NCBI GenBank assembly: GCA_038521865.1
Contig: JBCBKO010000002.1
Coordinates: 1 to 64,000 of the forward strand
Reading direction: 5' to 3'
From: CALBPI01 sp038521865
Lineage (GTDB): Bacteria > Pseudomonadota > Gammaproteobacteria > Steroidobacterales > Woeseiaceae
Length of the DNA: 64,000 bases
A program made the translations under genes and the position numbers. How positions within the stretch are numbered: the first letter of the stretch is position 1; each line of letters opens with the position of its first letter. Positions 34,725 to 43,101 of the stretch are shown in pieces. The notes beneath the pieces are model-generated. The model saw nothing but the letters and a program-made list of their open reading frames with translations. It had not been told where the DNA came from and did not search any database.

Positions 34725-36589
34725 TCAACAGCGCCTGAGAGCAGTCGATTGAGCGTGTTCACGTACACCGCCGGATCACTTGGAAGTCGTCCCTCAGCAA
34801 TCTGTGCCTGACCGACGACGACGTTCGCAAGATCCGTGAATCGAGCGTCGTCCTTAGTCTCTGACATCTGACGCACCAAGCCATGTGCCAAGTTGATTTC
34901 CAACGTTGGCTTGCTTTCCGGCACCTCCTGACCAGCCGCCTCCAGCATGCGTCGCATCTGGTCGCCAATATCGTCACGAGCAGATACCAGACAGGCCGGC
35001 GAGTCCACGAGGCGATCACTGGCGCGAACGTCGGCGACCGAGTCGCCCAGGCTGCCTTTGAGGCGCTCGATGACGCCATCGTCGGCAATATCCTCTGCCT
35101 TGGCGGGCTCGGGCTCACCTTCGGGCAATTCCAGTCCATCCCGGCGGATGTCCTGCAATGGCTTCCCATCGTATTCAGTGAGATAGCTGATCGCCCACTC
35201 GTCGAGGCGGTCCGTCAGCAGCAGCACCTCAATACCGCGTTTGCGGAACACCTCCAGATGCGGGCTCGCCTTCGCTGCGGCAAGTGAATCCGCGGTCAGA
35301 TAGTAGATGGCCTCCTGCCCTTCCTTGCGCCGCTCAACGTACTGTGCGAGCGACTCTCGCTGGCTGGCATCCGTCGATGCCGTGGTGTTGAAACGCAGGA
35401 GCTCCATAAGCTGCTCCCGATTTGCGGTGTCTTCGGCAAGACCTTCCTTCAGCACCTCACCAAACGTGTCCCAAATTTCGCCATACAACGCCTCGTCGTC
35501 GGTCGACAGTTTCTTCAGCATCGTGAGGGCACGCTTGGTCAACGCACTTCGCATGGCCTCGACGCCCGGGGTCGACTGCAATAGCTCTCGAGATACATTG
35601 AGGGGCAGATCAGCGGCATCGACCACACCGCGAATGAAGCGCAGGTAAAGCGGCAGGAACTGCTCTGCGTCATCCATGATGAAGACACGTTGGACATACA
35701 GTTTCAGTCCACGCGGCGCCTCGCGATTCCAGAGATCGAAAGGTGCGCGCTTCGGTACGTAGAGCAAGCTCGTGTATTCGCGCTTGCCCTCAACCTTGTT
35801 GTGACTCCAGGCGGCAGGCGCCTCAAAGTCATGGGAGATATGTTGGTAGAACTCCCTATACTCGTCGTCGGACACTTCACTGCGCGAACGAGTCCACAAC
35901 GCCGTCGCCGAGTTGATCGTCTCGAACCCCTCAGCATCTTCGCCAGACGCCGGCATCTGAACCGGGAAGGCAATGTGATCGGAATACCGACGAACGAGGT
36001 TCTGGATCCGGAATCGATCTGCAAATTCACGCTCCTCCGCCTTTAGCGTCAGCGTGATTCGTGTGCCCCGAAAATCAAGCTCGGTAGACTCCAGCGTATA
36101 TTCCCCATCCCCTCGAGATGTCCATACAACGCCCTCATCAGCCTTCAAGTCGGCTCGTCGACTCTCTACACGAACCTCATCCGCAACGATGAAGGATGCG
36201 TAGAACCCGACGCCAAACTGACCAATAAGGCGCGCGTTCTCGCGCTCGTCATCTCCCAGTTTGCCGAGAAATTCCGCGGTTCCGGAACGCGCAATCGTGC
36301 CGAGATTGGCAGCAGCATCATCTCGGCTCATGCCAATACCGTTGTCACTGATCGTGAGCGTGCCTGCGTCAGCGTCGAAATCGAGGGTGATTCGAAGCTC
36401 GGTGTCGTCGCCGAGCAGACTCGGGGTCTCGATCGACTCGAAGCGCAGCTTATCCAATGCATCCGAGGCGTTGGAGATCAGCTCACGAAGAAAAATCTCC
36501 TTGTTGCTGTACAAGGAGTGGATCATCAGCTTGAGCAGCTGTTTGACCTCGGCCTGAAATCCGTAGGTCGTCTGGTTGGTGTCGGTCAT
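34721..36589 (-). CDS. htpG: Chaperone HtpG (Hsp90)
   Basis: ATP-dependent chaperone of 622 aa. GHKL ATPase motifs are in place: ELISNASDALDKLRF near 40, ISDNGIGMSRDDA near 82, and GQFGVGFYASFIV near 122. The middle and C-terminal domains are complete. GAGGATAGGGCGGG precedes the ATG and a sigma-32-like promoter lies upstream. Confidence 0.97.
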   Translation of the reverse strand: MTDTNQTTYGFQAEVKQLLKLMIHSLYSNKEIFLRELISNASDALDKLRFESIETPSLLGDDTELRITLDFDADAGTLTISDNGIGMSRDDAAANLGTIARSGTAEFLGKLGDDERENARLIGQFGVGFYASFIVADEVRVESRRADLKADEGVVWTSRGDGEYTLESTELDFRGTRITLTLKAEEREFADRFRIQNLVRRYSDHIAFPVQMPASGEDAEGFETINSATALWTRSRSEVSDDEYREFYQHISHDFEAPAAWSHNKVEGKREYTSLLYVPKRAPFDLWNREAPRGLKLYVQRVFIMDDAEQFLPLYLRFIRGVVDAADLPLNVSRELLQSTPGVEAMRSALTKRALTMLKKLSTDDEALYGEIWDTFGEVLKEGLAEDTANREQLMELLRFNTTASTDASQRESLAQYVERRKEGQEAIYYLTADSLAAAKASPHLEVFRKRGIEVLLLTDRLDEWAISYLTEYDGKPLQDIRRDGLELPEGEPEPAKAEDIADDGVIERLKGSLGDSVADVRASDRLVDSPACLVSARDDIGDQMRRMLEAAGQEVPESKPTLEINLAHGLVRQMSETKDDARFTDLANVVVGQAQIAEGRLPSDPAVYVNTLNRLLSGAVD

Positions 36590-36623
36590 CCCGCCCTATC
36601 CTCAACAAAAACCGATGTCCGGC

Positions 36624-36651
36624 ATATGGGTGCCAGCACCGATTTTTCAAG
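36624..36651 (-). promoter_or_regulatory. Sigma-32 (heat-shock) promoter of htpG
   Basis: On the minus strand CTTGAAA (36645-36651) and CCCATAT (36624-36630) are separated by 14 bp, matching the known RpoH consensus CTTGAA-N13-15-CCCATnT almost exactly. It places transcription start about 25-30 bases before the htpG ribosome-binding site. Confidence 0.85.
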
Positions 36652-36665
36652 CGATCGGGGGTAGA

Positions 36666-36806
36666 TCAGCCCAGAGCAAACACGGCCAGTACGAGAATCA
36701 GGGTCTTGGCGATGACCGGGGTCCAGTGGGCCAGCGCCTGAACCTTCAGGAGGAGCGCGTAGAACAAATCGTCCGCGTCATCCCACCATTGCATTGTGAT
36801 TTCCAT
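36666..36806 (-). CDS. 46-aa predicted membrane peptide
   Basis: A short frame with ATG and AAGGA about 9 nt upstream. The product starts MEITMQWWDDADDLFYALLL and ends with one hydrophobic helix (PVIAKTLILVLAVFALG). It is the last of three small genes running toward htpG. No family is recognised. The gene is supported by the ribosome-binding site, helix and spacing to its neighbour only. Confidence 0.5.
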   Translation of the reverse strand: MEITMQWWDDADDLFYALLLKVQALAHWTPVIAKTLILVLAVFALG

Positions 36807-36839
36807 ATCCGTGGGTCCTTGAATAAATCGCTCGGGCGA

Positions 36840-37016
36840 TTACTCGATGAAAGGTGAAGGTGCCCCTTCTATGTCTCTCTCGTTCCGGTACTCAAACTCT
36901 CTGGCGCAATCGTCTTCAGCGAATCCGATGGCCTGCTGAACCCACTCCCAGCGTTCGCGGGTGTCCGGGTTCTGAAAAGCGTCTACAGGGTCTTTGCGGC
37001 GTGATGCGTCGTTCAT
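36840..37016 (-). CDS. 58-aa acidic protein of unknown function
   Basis: Starts at ATG 37016 (MNDASRRKDPVDAF) and ends GAPSPFIE. It is charged and soluble, with a likely helix WEWVQQAIGFAEDDCAREFEYR. No family is recognised. It is followed by an AATCGC-CCGA-GCGATT stem-loop overlapping its stop and then the 46-aa gene 33 bp later. Confidence 0.5.
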   Translation of the reverse strand: MNDASRRKDPVDAFQNPDTRERWEWVQQAIGFAEDDCAREFEYRNERDIEGAPSPFIE

Positions 37017-37096
37017 AACCAAACCGTCAGTGTCGTTAAGTGTGATCGGGTAGCGTTACAAATGCTGCCTGATTAGCGAAAACTTGGGTTTCCGAG

Positions 37097-37324
37097 TTAC
37101 TCGTCGGGATCTACCCATTGTTTGTTCACGTCAGCCTTCCACGCGCGATATCCCTTCCAGGTGTACAGATTGGGATCAAACGATGAGCGGCGACGTTTTA
37201 CGGGGCCACGGCTTAACCAGTTTCGCAGCACGTCCGGCTCGCCGGTACGCAAGGTCTCTGCGTTAACGTCAGCGTCGTTAGCGGGTTCGCCCGGCCAGCG
37301 GAAAGGTTTGTTGTCTTGAGCCAT
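37097..37324 (-). CDS. 75-aa protein of unknown function
   Basis: MAQDNKPFRWPGEPANDADV start with GAGAA upstream of the ATG. Middle basic (RGPVKRRRSSFDP), C-terminus rich in Trp and Tyr (NLYTWKGYRAWKADVNKQW). No recognisable domain. The composition looks like real coding sequence. First of three small minus-strand genes, downstream of a dyad-rich intergenic region. Confidence 0.55.
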   Translation of the reverse strand: MAQDNKPFRWPGEPANDADVNAETLRTGEPDVLRNWLSRGPVKRRRSSFDPNLYTWKGYRAWKADVNKQWVDPDE

Positions 37325-37400
37325 TGCGTTCTCACGAACAATTTGAGTATGGCTCTAAGGTACGCCTCCGCGCGGTTTCAAACGAGGAACTGCATCACAA

Positions 37401-37467
37401 CGTAAGTGATTTTTTCACTATTTAAAACAGTGAGTTACGGAATATTTTACGTAATCACAAATTACGG
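37401..37467. repeat. AT-rich dyads with TTACG/CGTAA pentamers
   Basis: Between ppnN and the 75-aa gene. CGTAA at 37401, AGTGA-TTTTT-TCACT at 37405-37419 with a further AGTGA at 37429, TTACG at 37435, palindromic TTACGTAA at 37447-37454 and TTACGGAAA at 37462-37470. The region is markedly AT-rich. It is a likely operator region for the small genes; the same pentamers recur upstream of the sigma-54 activator gene near 61.35 kb. Confidence 0.5.
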
Positions 37468-37471
37468 AAAG

Positions 37472-38848
37472 TCAGTTGTTATCGACCGACTGATTTGACT
37501 CGATGACCCGGAATGATGGCTTGTAATCACCGGATATCTTCATGCGGCGTTGTTCCACGAAGTCCCGCAGCAGGTCGTCAAGCAATTGGCTGACACGCCT
37601 CGATCCATGAATCTCAAAAGGGCCATCCTGTCTGACCATACGAGACGTCTCTTCACGAATGTTGGCCGCAACAATGCCGGAAAAAGCGCGGCGGAGGTTT
37701 GCAGCCAACTCATGCGCAGGCAGTGACTCCGACAGGTCGAGTGCCGCCATCGATTCATGCGTCGGATTAAAGGGCCGCTGGAACTCAGGGTCGATATGCA
37801 GGCGCCAGTTAAAGTAGAACGCATCGCCATCTCTCCGGCGGCGCATCTCCACGCGATCCAAACCATGTTGCATCAACAGCGCTACCCGCTCAGGGTCGTC
37901 AATCACAATTTCGTACCGCTTGCGCGCCGCATCACCCAGCGTCTGGCCAATGAACTGGTCGATCTTCTCGAAATAGCCCGCTGCACTGGATGGGCCCGTG
38001 AACACCAGCGGGAACTCTCGCTCGGCGTTCTCGGGATGGAGCAAGATACCGAGCAGATACAGAATCTCCTCAGCGGTTCCGACGCCGCCCGGAAACACGA
38101 CGATCCCATGCCCGGTGCGAACAAACGCCTCGAGACGCTTCTCCATGTCCGGCATGATGACGAGCTCATTAACAATCGGGTTCGGGGATTCGGCCGCGAT
38201 AATGCCCGGCTCTGAGATTCCGATGTAACGGCCGTTGCGAATGCGTTGCTTGGAATGCCCAATTGTGGCGCCCTTCATCGGGCCTTTCATGGCGCCTGGT
38301 CCACACCCTGTGCAGACCTGCAAACCGCGCAAACCGAGCTCGTACCCGACTTTCTTGGTGTAGTCATATTCGTGCCGGCTGATCGCATGGCCACCCCAGC
38401 AAACCACCACGTCCACGCCGGTGCGCGCCGATACGACACCGGCATGGCGCAACACATGAAACACTACGTTGGTGAGGTGCTCAGGTCGAGAAAGATCGAA
38501 ACGCCCGGCACTAGAGAATTCGGAGTGGTAGAAAACGATGTCTCGCAATACGGCGAACAGCAGCTCGCGCGTACCTCTGATCATCTGCCCGTCCACGAAT
38601 GCGCTATCCGGCGCATTCCTGAGGCTCAGGCGAACACCGCGATCGACTTGCAGTATCGACACCTCGAAATCGTGGTATTGCGCAAGCAGCTCCGACGGAT
38701 CGTCGGTCATCGAGCCTGTGGTCAGCACCGCAAGCGCGCAGCGCCGCAACAGCGGGTACAGACCGTCTTCGCCTTTGCTGCGAAGCGCATTGACTTCCAG
38801 CTGCGATAGCACCTCCAGAGTGCCCTCTGGTGCGACTTCAATATCCAT
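37472..38848 (-). CDS. ppnN: Nucleotide 5'-monophosphate nucleosidase PpnN
   Basis: LOG-family nucleosidase that splits purine and pyrimidine monophosphates to base and ribose-5-phosphate; the E. coli enzyme is stimulated by (p)ppGpp. The core motifs are VCTGCGPGAMKGPMKGA near 178-194 and VVFPGGVGTAEEILYLLGI near 250-268. The large N- and C-terminal extensions typical of PpnN are both present (458 aa). Confidence 0.94.
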   Translation of the reverse strand: MDIEVAPEGTLEVLSQLEVNALRSKGEDGLYPLLRRCALAVLTTGSMTDDPSELLAQYHDFEVSILQVDRGVRLSLRNAPDSAFVDGQMIRGTRELLFAVLRDIVFYHSEFSSAGRFDLSRPEHLTNVVFHVLRHAGVVSARTGVDVVVCWGGHAISRHEYDYTKKVGYELGLRGLQVCTGCGPGAMKGPMKGATIGHSKQRIRNGRYIGISEPGIIAAESPNPIVNELVIMPDMEKRLEAFVRTGHGIVVFPGGVGTAEEILYLLGILLHPENAEREFPLVFTGPSSAAGYFEKIDQFIGQTLGDAARKRYEIVIDDPERVALLMQHGLDRVEMRRRRDGDAFYFNWRLHIDPEFQRPFNPTHESMAALDLSESLPAHELAANLRRAFSGIVAANIREETSRMVRQDGPFEIHGSRRVSQLLDDLLRDFVEQRRMKISGDYKPSFRVIESNQSVDNN

Positions 38849-38866
38849 GTAATTGCCTGCCTGCCT

Positions 38867-39412
38867 TCAGGGCTGGATGAGGATAGGCGTGCCTGGTCGT
38901 GTCATCAACCAGATATCGATCATTGCGAGATTGGACACAGCAATACAACCGTTTGTCCAGTCGGTAGTGGCATAAAAACGAGGGGAATAGCGAGGCTCGT
39001 TGGGTTGACCATGAATCATGATCTGCCCACCAGGTTCGACACCTTCTGCTTTTGCTTCAGCCACATCCGTTGTGGATGGATAGGAAATCCGGATCGACAA
39101 GAAGAACCGGCTATCCGGATTTCTGCGATCGAGGAAGTAGCGCCCCTCAGGTGTTCGGTTATCGCCTTCCTGCAGTTTGTCACCCTCTGGCGCTAGGCCT
39201 AATGCAATCGGAAATTCGCGCAAGACCTCATCACCTGAGTACAAACGCAAAAGTCGATCCGACTTATCGACCTCTATGAAGTCTGCTATCGGAAGGGTCG
39301 CTGACGCCGAAACACATACCCACCAACCGAGCGCTGCAAAAAAGGCCGAGCGCAAACCGCCCGGCCTTCCGTTGCTCGGTGCGACCATTTTGGTCATTCG
39401 GTGCACCTGCAT
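38867..39412 (-). CDS. L,D-transpeptidase (YkuD domain), exported
   Basis: A 181-aa protein with a signal-like hydrophobic segment (about residues 22-40). The YkuD domain has IMIHGQPNEPR carrying the conserved His and DWTNGCIAVSN carrying the catalytic Cys near 165. It would crosslink peptidoglycan or attach proteins in the periplasm. Internal ATGs at 39397 and 39388 are alternative starts. It begins 11 bp after the DUF4332 gene. Confidence 0.87.
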   Translation of the reverse strand: MQVHRMTKMVAPSNGRPGGLRSAFFAALGWWVCVSASATLPIADFIEVDKSDRLLRLYSGDEVLREFPIALGLAPEGDKLQEGDNRTPEGRYFLDRRNPDSRFFLSIRISYPSTTDVAEAKAEGVEPGGQIMIHGQPNEPRYSPRFYATTDWTNGCIAVSNLAMIDIWLMTRPGTPILIQP

Positions 39413-39423
39413 GCAATCTGGTC

Positions 39424-39828
39424 TTAGTAGTGGACCGCGCGCGGCAACTTCTTCGCCTGCGCCACCCAGCCCTCAACCATTTTCGCGGAAGGCACCGCAC
39501 GAACGAGCTTCTTCTCCGCGTTCAACTCTTTCATCTTGATTGCCAGGTTTTCCGCATTGCGACCGGCAAGCTCGGGCACGGTATCTACACCGGCGCACTC
39601 AAGCAGGTCGGAATACTCACTGCCGACGCCTTTGATGCGACACAAATCAGCGCGGTTCACCCACTCGAGAATCTGCTTCTCTGTACAACCGGAATCCTTC
39701 GCGACTTTCTTGCGTCCGGCTTTCGTCGCTCCGATTTCCAGCAAATGCTCCTGACTCCGGCACCCAGCAGCCGTCAGCTTGGCTGCGTACTTTGGTCCGA
39801 TCCCCTCTACGTCGGTCAGCTTTGTCAT
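39424..39828 (-). CDS. DUF4332 helix-hairpin-helix protein
   Basis: A 134-aa protein of two HhH pairs: LTDVEGIGPKYAAKLTAAGC at the N-terminus and LCRIKGVGSEYSDLLECAGV near 62-81. This is the DUF4332 arrangement; biochemical role unknown, possibly nucleic-acid or protein binding. GAGGAGAGGA precedes the ATG. It shares its HhH type with the membrane-anchored protein at 30 kb. Confidence 0.85.
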   Translation of the reverse strand: MTKLTDVEGIGPKYAAKLTAAGCRSQEHLLEIGATKAGRKKVAKDSGCTEKQILEWVNRADLCRIKGVGSEYSDLLECAGVDTVPELAGRNAENLAIKMKELNAEKKLVRAVPSAKMVEGWVAQAKKLPRAVHY

Positions 39829-40033
39829 TCGTCCTCTCCTCGATTTATTTGAACGGCGCGAACGTCTTCGCAGCCATTGAGCGCTATGTTAAAGAAGGAG
39901 TTGGGCAATCGTCCAGCACGAACAGTGCAGCTCGCCAGGTGCAGATTGTTGATTCCGCTCACAGATTCCGGTCCAGCTTGCGCTTAGACTTACGCGTGTT
40001 ATGTTTAGCGATCTTCCGAAAACAGCCACCGTC

Positions 40034-41230
40034 ATGCGCGTTGCGATTCTTCTACTTTTGTCACTCGCGCCGTTCGCATCGGGCATCGCAGACACCGACA
40101 CCGCTGACCCCGACATTCTGGCCGAGGACGACATCGTTACCGACGATCGCGCTGATTCTCTCGGTGATTTGCCCGTCGCGGACAACGCAGCAGCCGTGTT
40201 GTTTTCAGGCCGCCAGTTTCTCGACGCGCAACCGCTCGACTTTCTGGGTGAGGAAATCCCGGCAGGAAGCTATCGTCAACTCGCATGGTCGGCAACGGAG
40301 TTATTTGAGGGATTGCCTGTCGACACCCCGGTGCTGGTGCTCCACGGACGCAATCCAGGGCCGATTCTCTGTCTGACGGCTGCGATCCATGGTGATGAGA
40401 TCAACGGCATCGAAATCGTGCGTCGCGTTTTGCATGGTCTGCAGCCAAGTACGCTAACCGGCACGGTGATCGGCGTGCCGATTGTGAACATTCAGGGATT
40501 TCGGCGCGGCACTCGATATCTACCAGATCGGCGAGATCTCAACCGACACTTTCCGGGCACCACAACGGGCTCGGCGGCCTCACGCATTGCCAACAGCTTT
40601 TTTAACAATGTCGTTCGTCACTGTGACGCGCTGGTGGATATACACACGGGGTCGTTCGAGCGGAGCAATCTGCCTCAATTGCGCGCCGATCTGGCCGATG
40701 CTGGCGTGCGTGCGCTTGCCAACGGGTTCGGAGCGACCGTTATCGTCAACAGTCAGCCGCGACCTGGCACCCTGCGCTACGCCGCGACGTTATCCGGAGT
40801 CCCCACGGTCACCCTCGAGGCCGGTGGACCTGAACGACTTGAGCAGGAAGAAGTCACTCAGGGTGTTCGAGGTATCGAGACGCTATTGAGAACGCTCGGC
40901 ATGGTGGTCTCCGAACGCTCGGATACCGAACGCGAGGAAACCTACTACCGCTCCGCCTGGGTACGGGCAGATCGCGGTGGGATTCTGATCGCGAGCGTTG
41001 GATTGGGTAGTCGGGTATCCGAGGGGGATCTACTCGGAAAGATCACCGATCCGATCAATAACGAAACCGTCGGCATCTATGCGCCACGCGACGGGCGCAT
41101 TATCGGCATGGCTCGAAATCAGGTCGTTATGCCGGGCTTCGCTGCATTCCACCTCGGCCTGGATCGGATTACTCCGGATGCCGCCGCCGCGCTCATCGCT
41201 GAGCCCGGCGACGACAGTTCCGAGGAATAG
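40034..41230 (+). CDS. Exported succinylglutamate desuccinylase/aspartoacylase-like zinc protein
   Basis: About 398 aa from ATG 40034, chosen because MRVAILLLLSLAPFASG is then an N-terminal signal peptide; an ATG at 40001 adds 11 residues. The M14-like zinc site is visible: AAIHGDEINGIEIVRR gives His and Glu, RDLNRHFPG the Arg region, and LVDIHTGSFE the second His. The C-terminal domain (about 300-380) is a barrel typical of the family. The export signal suggests a periplasmic amide or peptide substrate rather than succinylglutamate. Confidence 0.83.
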   Translation: MRVAILLLLSLAPFASGIADTDTADPDILAEDDIVTDDRADSLGDLPVADNAAAVLFSGRQFLDAQPLDFLGEEIPAGSYRQLAWSATELFEGLPVDTPVLVLHGRNPGPILCLTAAIHGDEINGIEIVRRVLHGLQPSTLTGTVIGVPIVNIQGFRRGTRYLPDRRDLNRHFPGTTTGSAASRIANSFFNNVVRHCDALVDIHTGSFERSNLPQLRADLADAGVRALANGFGATVIVNSQPRPGTLRYAATLSGVPTVTLEAGGPERLEQEEVTQGVRGIETLLRTLGMVVSERSDTEREETYYRSAWVRADRGGILIASVGLGSRVSEGDLLGKITDPINNETVGIYAPRDGRIIGMARNQVVMPGFAAFHLGLDRITPDAAAALIAEPGDDSSEE

Positions 41231-41233
41231 CGC

Positions 41234-42121
41234 CTAGCGCAACACCGGGCGCTCGAGCGCCTCTATTCGCTCCTCAAGCGGCGGGTGAGTCATGAACAGC
41301 CGCTGAAAGCCCGAACCGGCACCACCGAAGATACCCATTGCTGCCATCTCTTTCGGCAAATGCGAGCCCGCTTGCTGGGATTTCAGGCGGCGAAGTGCAG
41401 CGGCCATCTTATTGGCGCCCGCAAGTCTTGCACCACCGGCATCAGCTCGAAACTCACGTTGACGAGAGAACCAGCACACGATGATGCTCGCAAGGATGCC
41501 GAAAACGATCTGGGCGACTAACGACGCCAGGAAATAGCCAGCACCCACGCCTTCCTCATTTTTAAGGATTACGCGGTCGACGAAGTACCCCACCAGTCGT
41601 GATAGGAACACCACAAACGTGTTCACCACACCCTGAACCAGCGTCAGGGTGATCATGTCGCCGTTCGCAACGTGCGACACCTCATGTGCCAAGACCGCCT
41701 CGGCTTCATCCCGCGTCATGCCCTGCAACAATCCCGTGCTGACCGCGACCAGTGAATTGTTGCGATTCGCACCCGTCGCAAACGCGTTGACCTCAGGCGC
41801 ATCGTAAATCGCGACCTCGGGCATGCCGATGCCAGCCTGATCGGCCTGACGGCGCACCGTTGCGACGAGCCACTGCTCGATTTCGCTACGCGGGTTGGTG
41901 ATCACTTGGGCGCCTGTGCTGCGCTTGGCGATCCACTTCGACATCAACAGTGAGATAAAGGAACCGGCGAAACCAACGATCGCGGAAAATACCAGCAAAG
42001 CCGTGAGGTTAGGCCCGCCACCCGCGGCAAATACGCTGTCCCACGGCATCAGGCTCCAGACGACACTGATCACAGCCAACACCGCAACATTGGTGCCCAC
42101 GAACAAAAGCAGTCGTTTCAT
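41234..42121 (-). CDS. htpX: Membrane zinc protease HtpX
   Basis: M48 protease for quality control of inner-membrane proteins, 295 aa. Two N-terminal helices are followed by VLAHEVSHVANGD with the HExxH zinc site near 144-148, two more helices, and SRQREFRADAGGARLAG with the third ligand Glu. Length and layout match HtpX exactly. It is convergent with the desuccinylase-like gene and divergent from the first acyltransferase. Confidence 0.97.
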   Translation of the reverse strand: MKRLLLFVGTNVAVLAVISVVWSLMPWDSVFAAGGGPNLTALLVFSAIVGFAGSFISLLMSKWIAKRSTGAQVITNPRSEIEQWLVATVRRQADQAGIGMPEVAIYDAPEVNAFATGANRNNSLVAVSTGLLQGMTRDEAEAVLAHEVSHVANGDMITLTLVQGVVNTFVVFLSRLVGYFVDRVILKNEEGVGAGYFLASLVAQIVFGILASIIVCWFSRQREFRADAGGARLAGANKMAAALRRLKSQQAGSHLPKEMAAMGIFGGAGSGFQRLFMTHPPLEERIEALERPVLR

Positions 42122-42157
42122 GAATCAGAACTCCGACAAAAAACTCTACGGTAGAAA

Positions 42158-42184
42158 ATGCGGTCTCGCGACGGTAATTTCAAT
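42158..42184 (-). promoter_or_regulatory. Possible sigma-32 promoter of htpX
   Basis: Minus strand ATTGAAA (42178-42184), 14-bp spacer, CCGCAT (42158-42163) followed by TTT. It is one or two mismatches from the RpoH consensus. htpX is heat- and envelope-stress-induced in E. coli, which agrees with this reading. Confidence 0.5.
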
Positions 42185-42222
42185 CACGAAGGGATAAATC
42201 GAACCGCTACAATGCTTGGGCA

Positions 42223-43101
42223 ATGACCGGTTCAACAAGTTCAGTTCAATCGCCCGACTCGGGCCAGCTGCGAGTTCGCGCCGCAATTTTCGGCCTGCGA
42301 CTGATCTCCCTGCTGCCGTGGTGGGGACAGCGAATCATCGGCAAAGCCATTGGCGCACTCGCACAGCGATGGGTGCCAAAGCGCATCGGGATCGCTCGGC
42401 AGAACCTTAAGCGCGTCTACCCAGAGATGAGCGAAGCCGATAGAGACGAGCTCTTGTCCGCCCACTGCGGTGAACTAGGCATCGGGGTTTTGCAGGCCGG
42501 AATGGCCTGGTGGGCCAGCGACGCGCGATCGATCGCGCTCACGGATATTGAGGGTCTTCGACACTTTCAGGCAGTGGACTCGGGACCGATTCTGTTTGCG
42601 GGAATTCATTGCACCGCCATGGAGCTATTACTGCGCACGCTCGGCACGTGTACCGAAATATCCGCCGTACATCGTCCATTTGGCCATCAGGTGTTTGACG
42701 AGATTGTGCTTCGCGGGCGCGGGCGCGCAACCCGACAGATGATCTCCAAACACGAACCAAGAGCGCTGATACATGCAATGCAAAACCATGAGCGCGTGTA
42801 CGTTGCAGCGGACCAGATGGATACGACTTCCGGCGCGGTTCCCAGTGTTTTTCTAGGCCAGGAAACCGTCAGTAACGCGACACTGGTTCGACTCGCTGCG
42901 AAGTACGCAGCTACAGTACTTCCCGTTCACATGGTCCGTGATGGTGCTCGCTACCGATTAACAATTTACCCACCACTGGAGCTCGCGGGAGACGGTCGCG
43001 GTGCCGATGTCGCAATACTGAATCGGGCCTTTGAGACGATGATTGCCGCCGCGCCCTCACAATATTTTTGGGTACACCGCCGCTTTCGAGATACGGACTG
43101 A
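42223..43101 (+). CDS. LpxL-family lipid A acyltransferase (first of two)
   Basis: A 292-aa membrane-associated acyltransferase. The HxxxxE dyad is in GIHCTAMELLLRTL near 127-140. RQNLKRVYPEMSEADRDELL and YVAADQMDTTSGAVPSVFLG are typical of LpxL/LpxM proteins, as is the closing QYFWVHRRF. It adds a secondary acyl chain to lipid A precursors. The stop overlaps the next start by 1 nt (TGATG). Confidence 0.9.
   Translation: MTGSTSSVQSPDSGQLRVRAAIFGLRLISLLPWWGQRIIGKAIGALAQRWVPKRIGIARQNLKRVYPEMSEADRDELLSAHCGELGIGVLQAGMAWWASDARSIALTDIEGLRHFQAVDSGPILFAGIHCTAMELLLRTLGTCTEISAVHRPFGHQVFDEIVLRGRGRATRQMISKHEPRALIHAMQNHERVYVAADQMDTTSGAVPSVFLGQETVSNATLVRLAAKYAATVLPVHMVRDGARYRLTIYPPLELAGDGRGADVAILNRAFETMIAAAPSQYFWVHRRFRDTD

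Noticed and set aside
37325..37400. Sigma-54 promoter for the 75-aa gene
   Set aside because: The best GG...GC pair on the minus strand has an 11-bp spacer and poor flanking bases.
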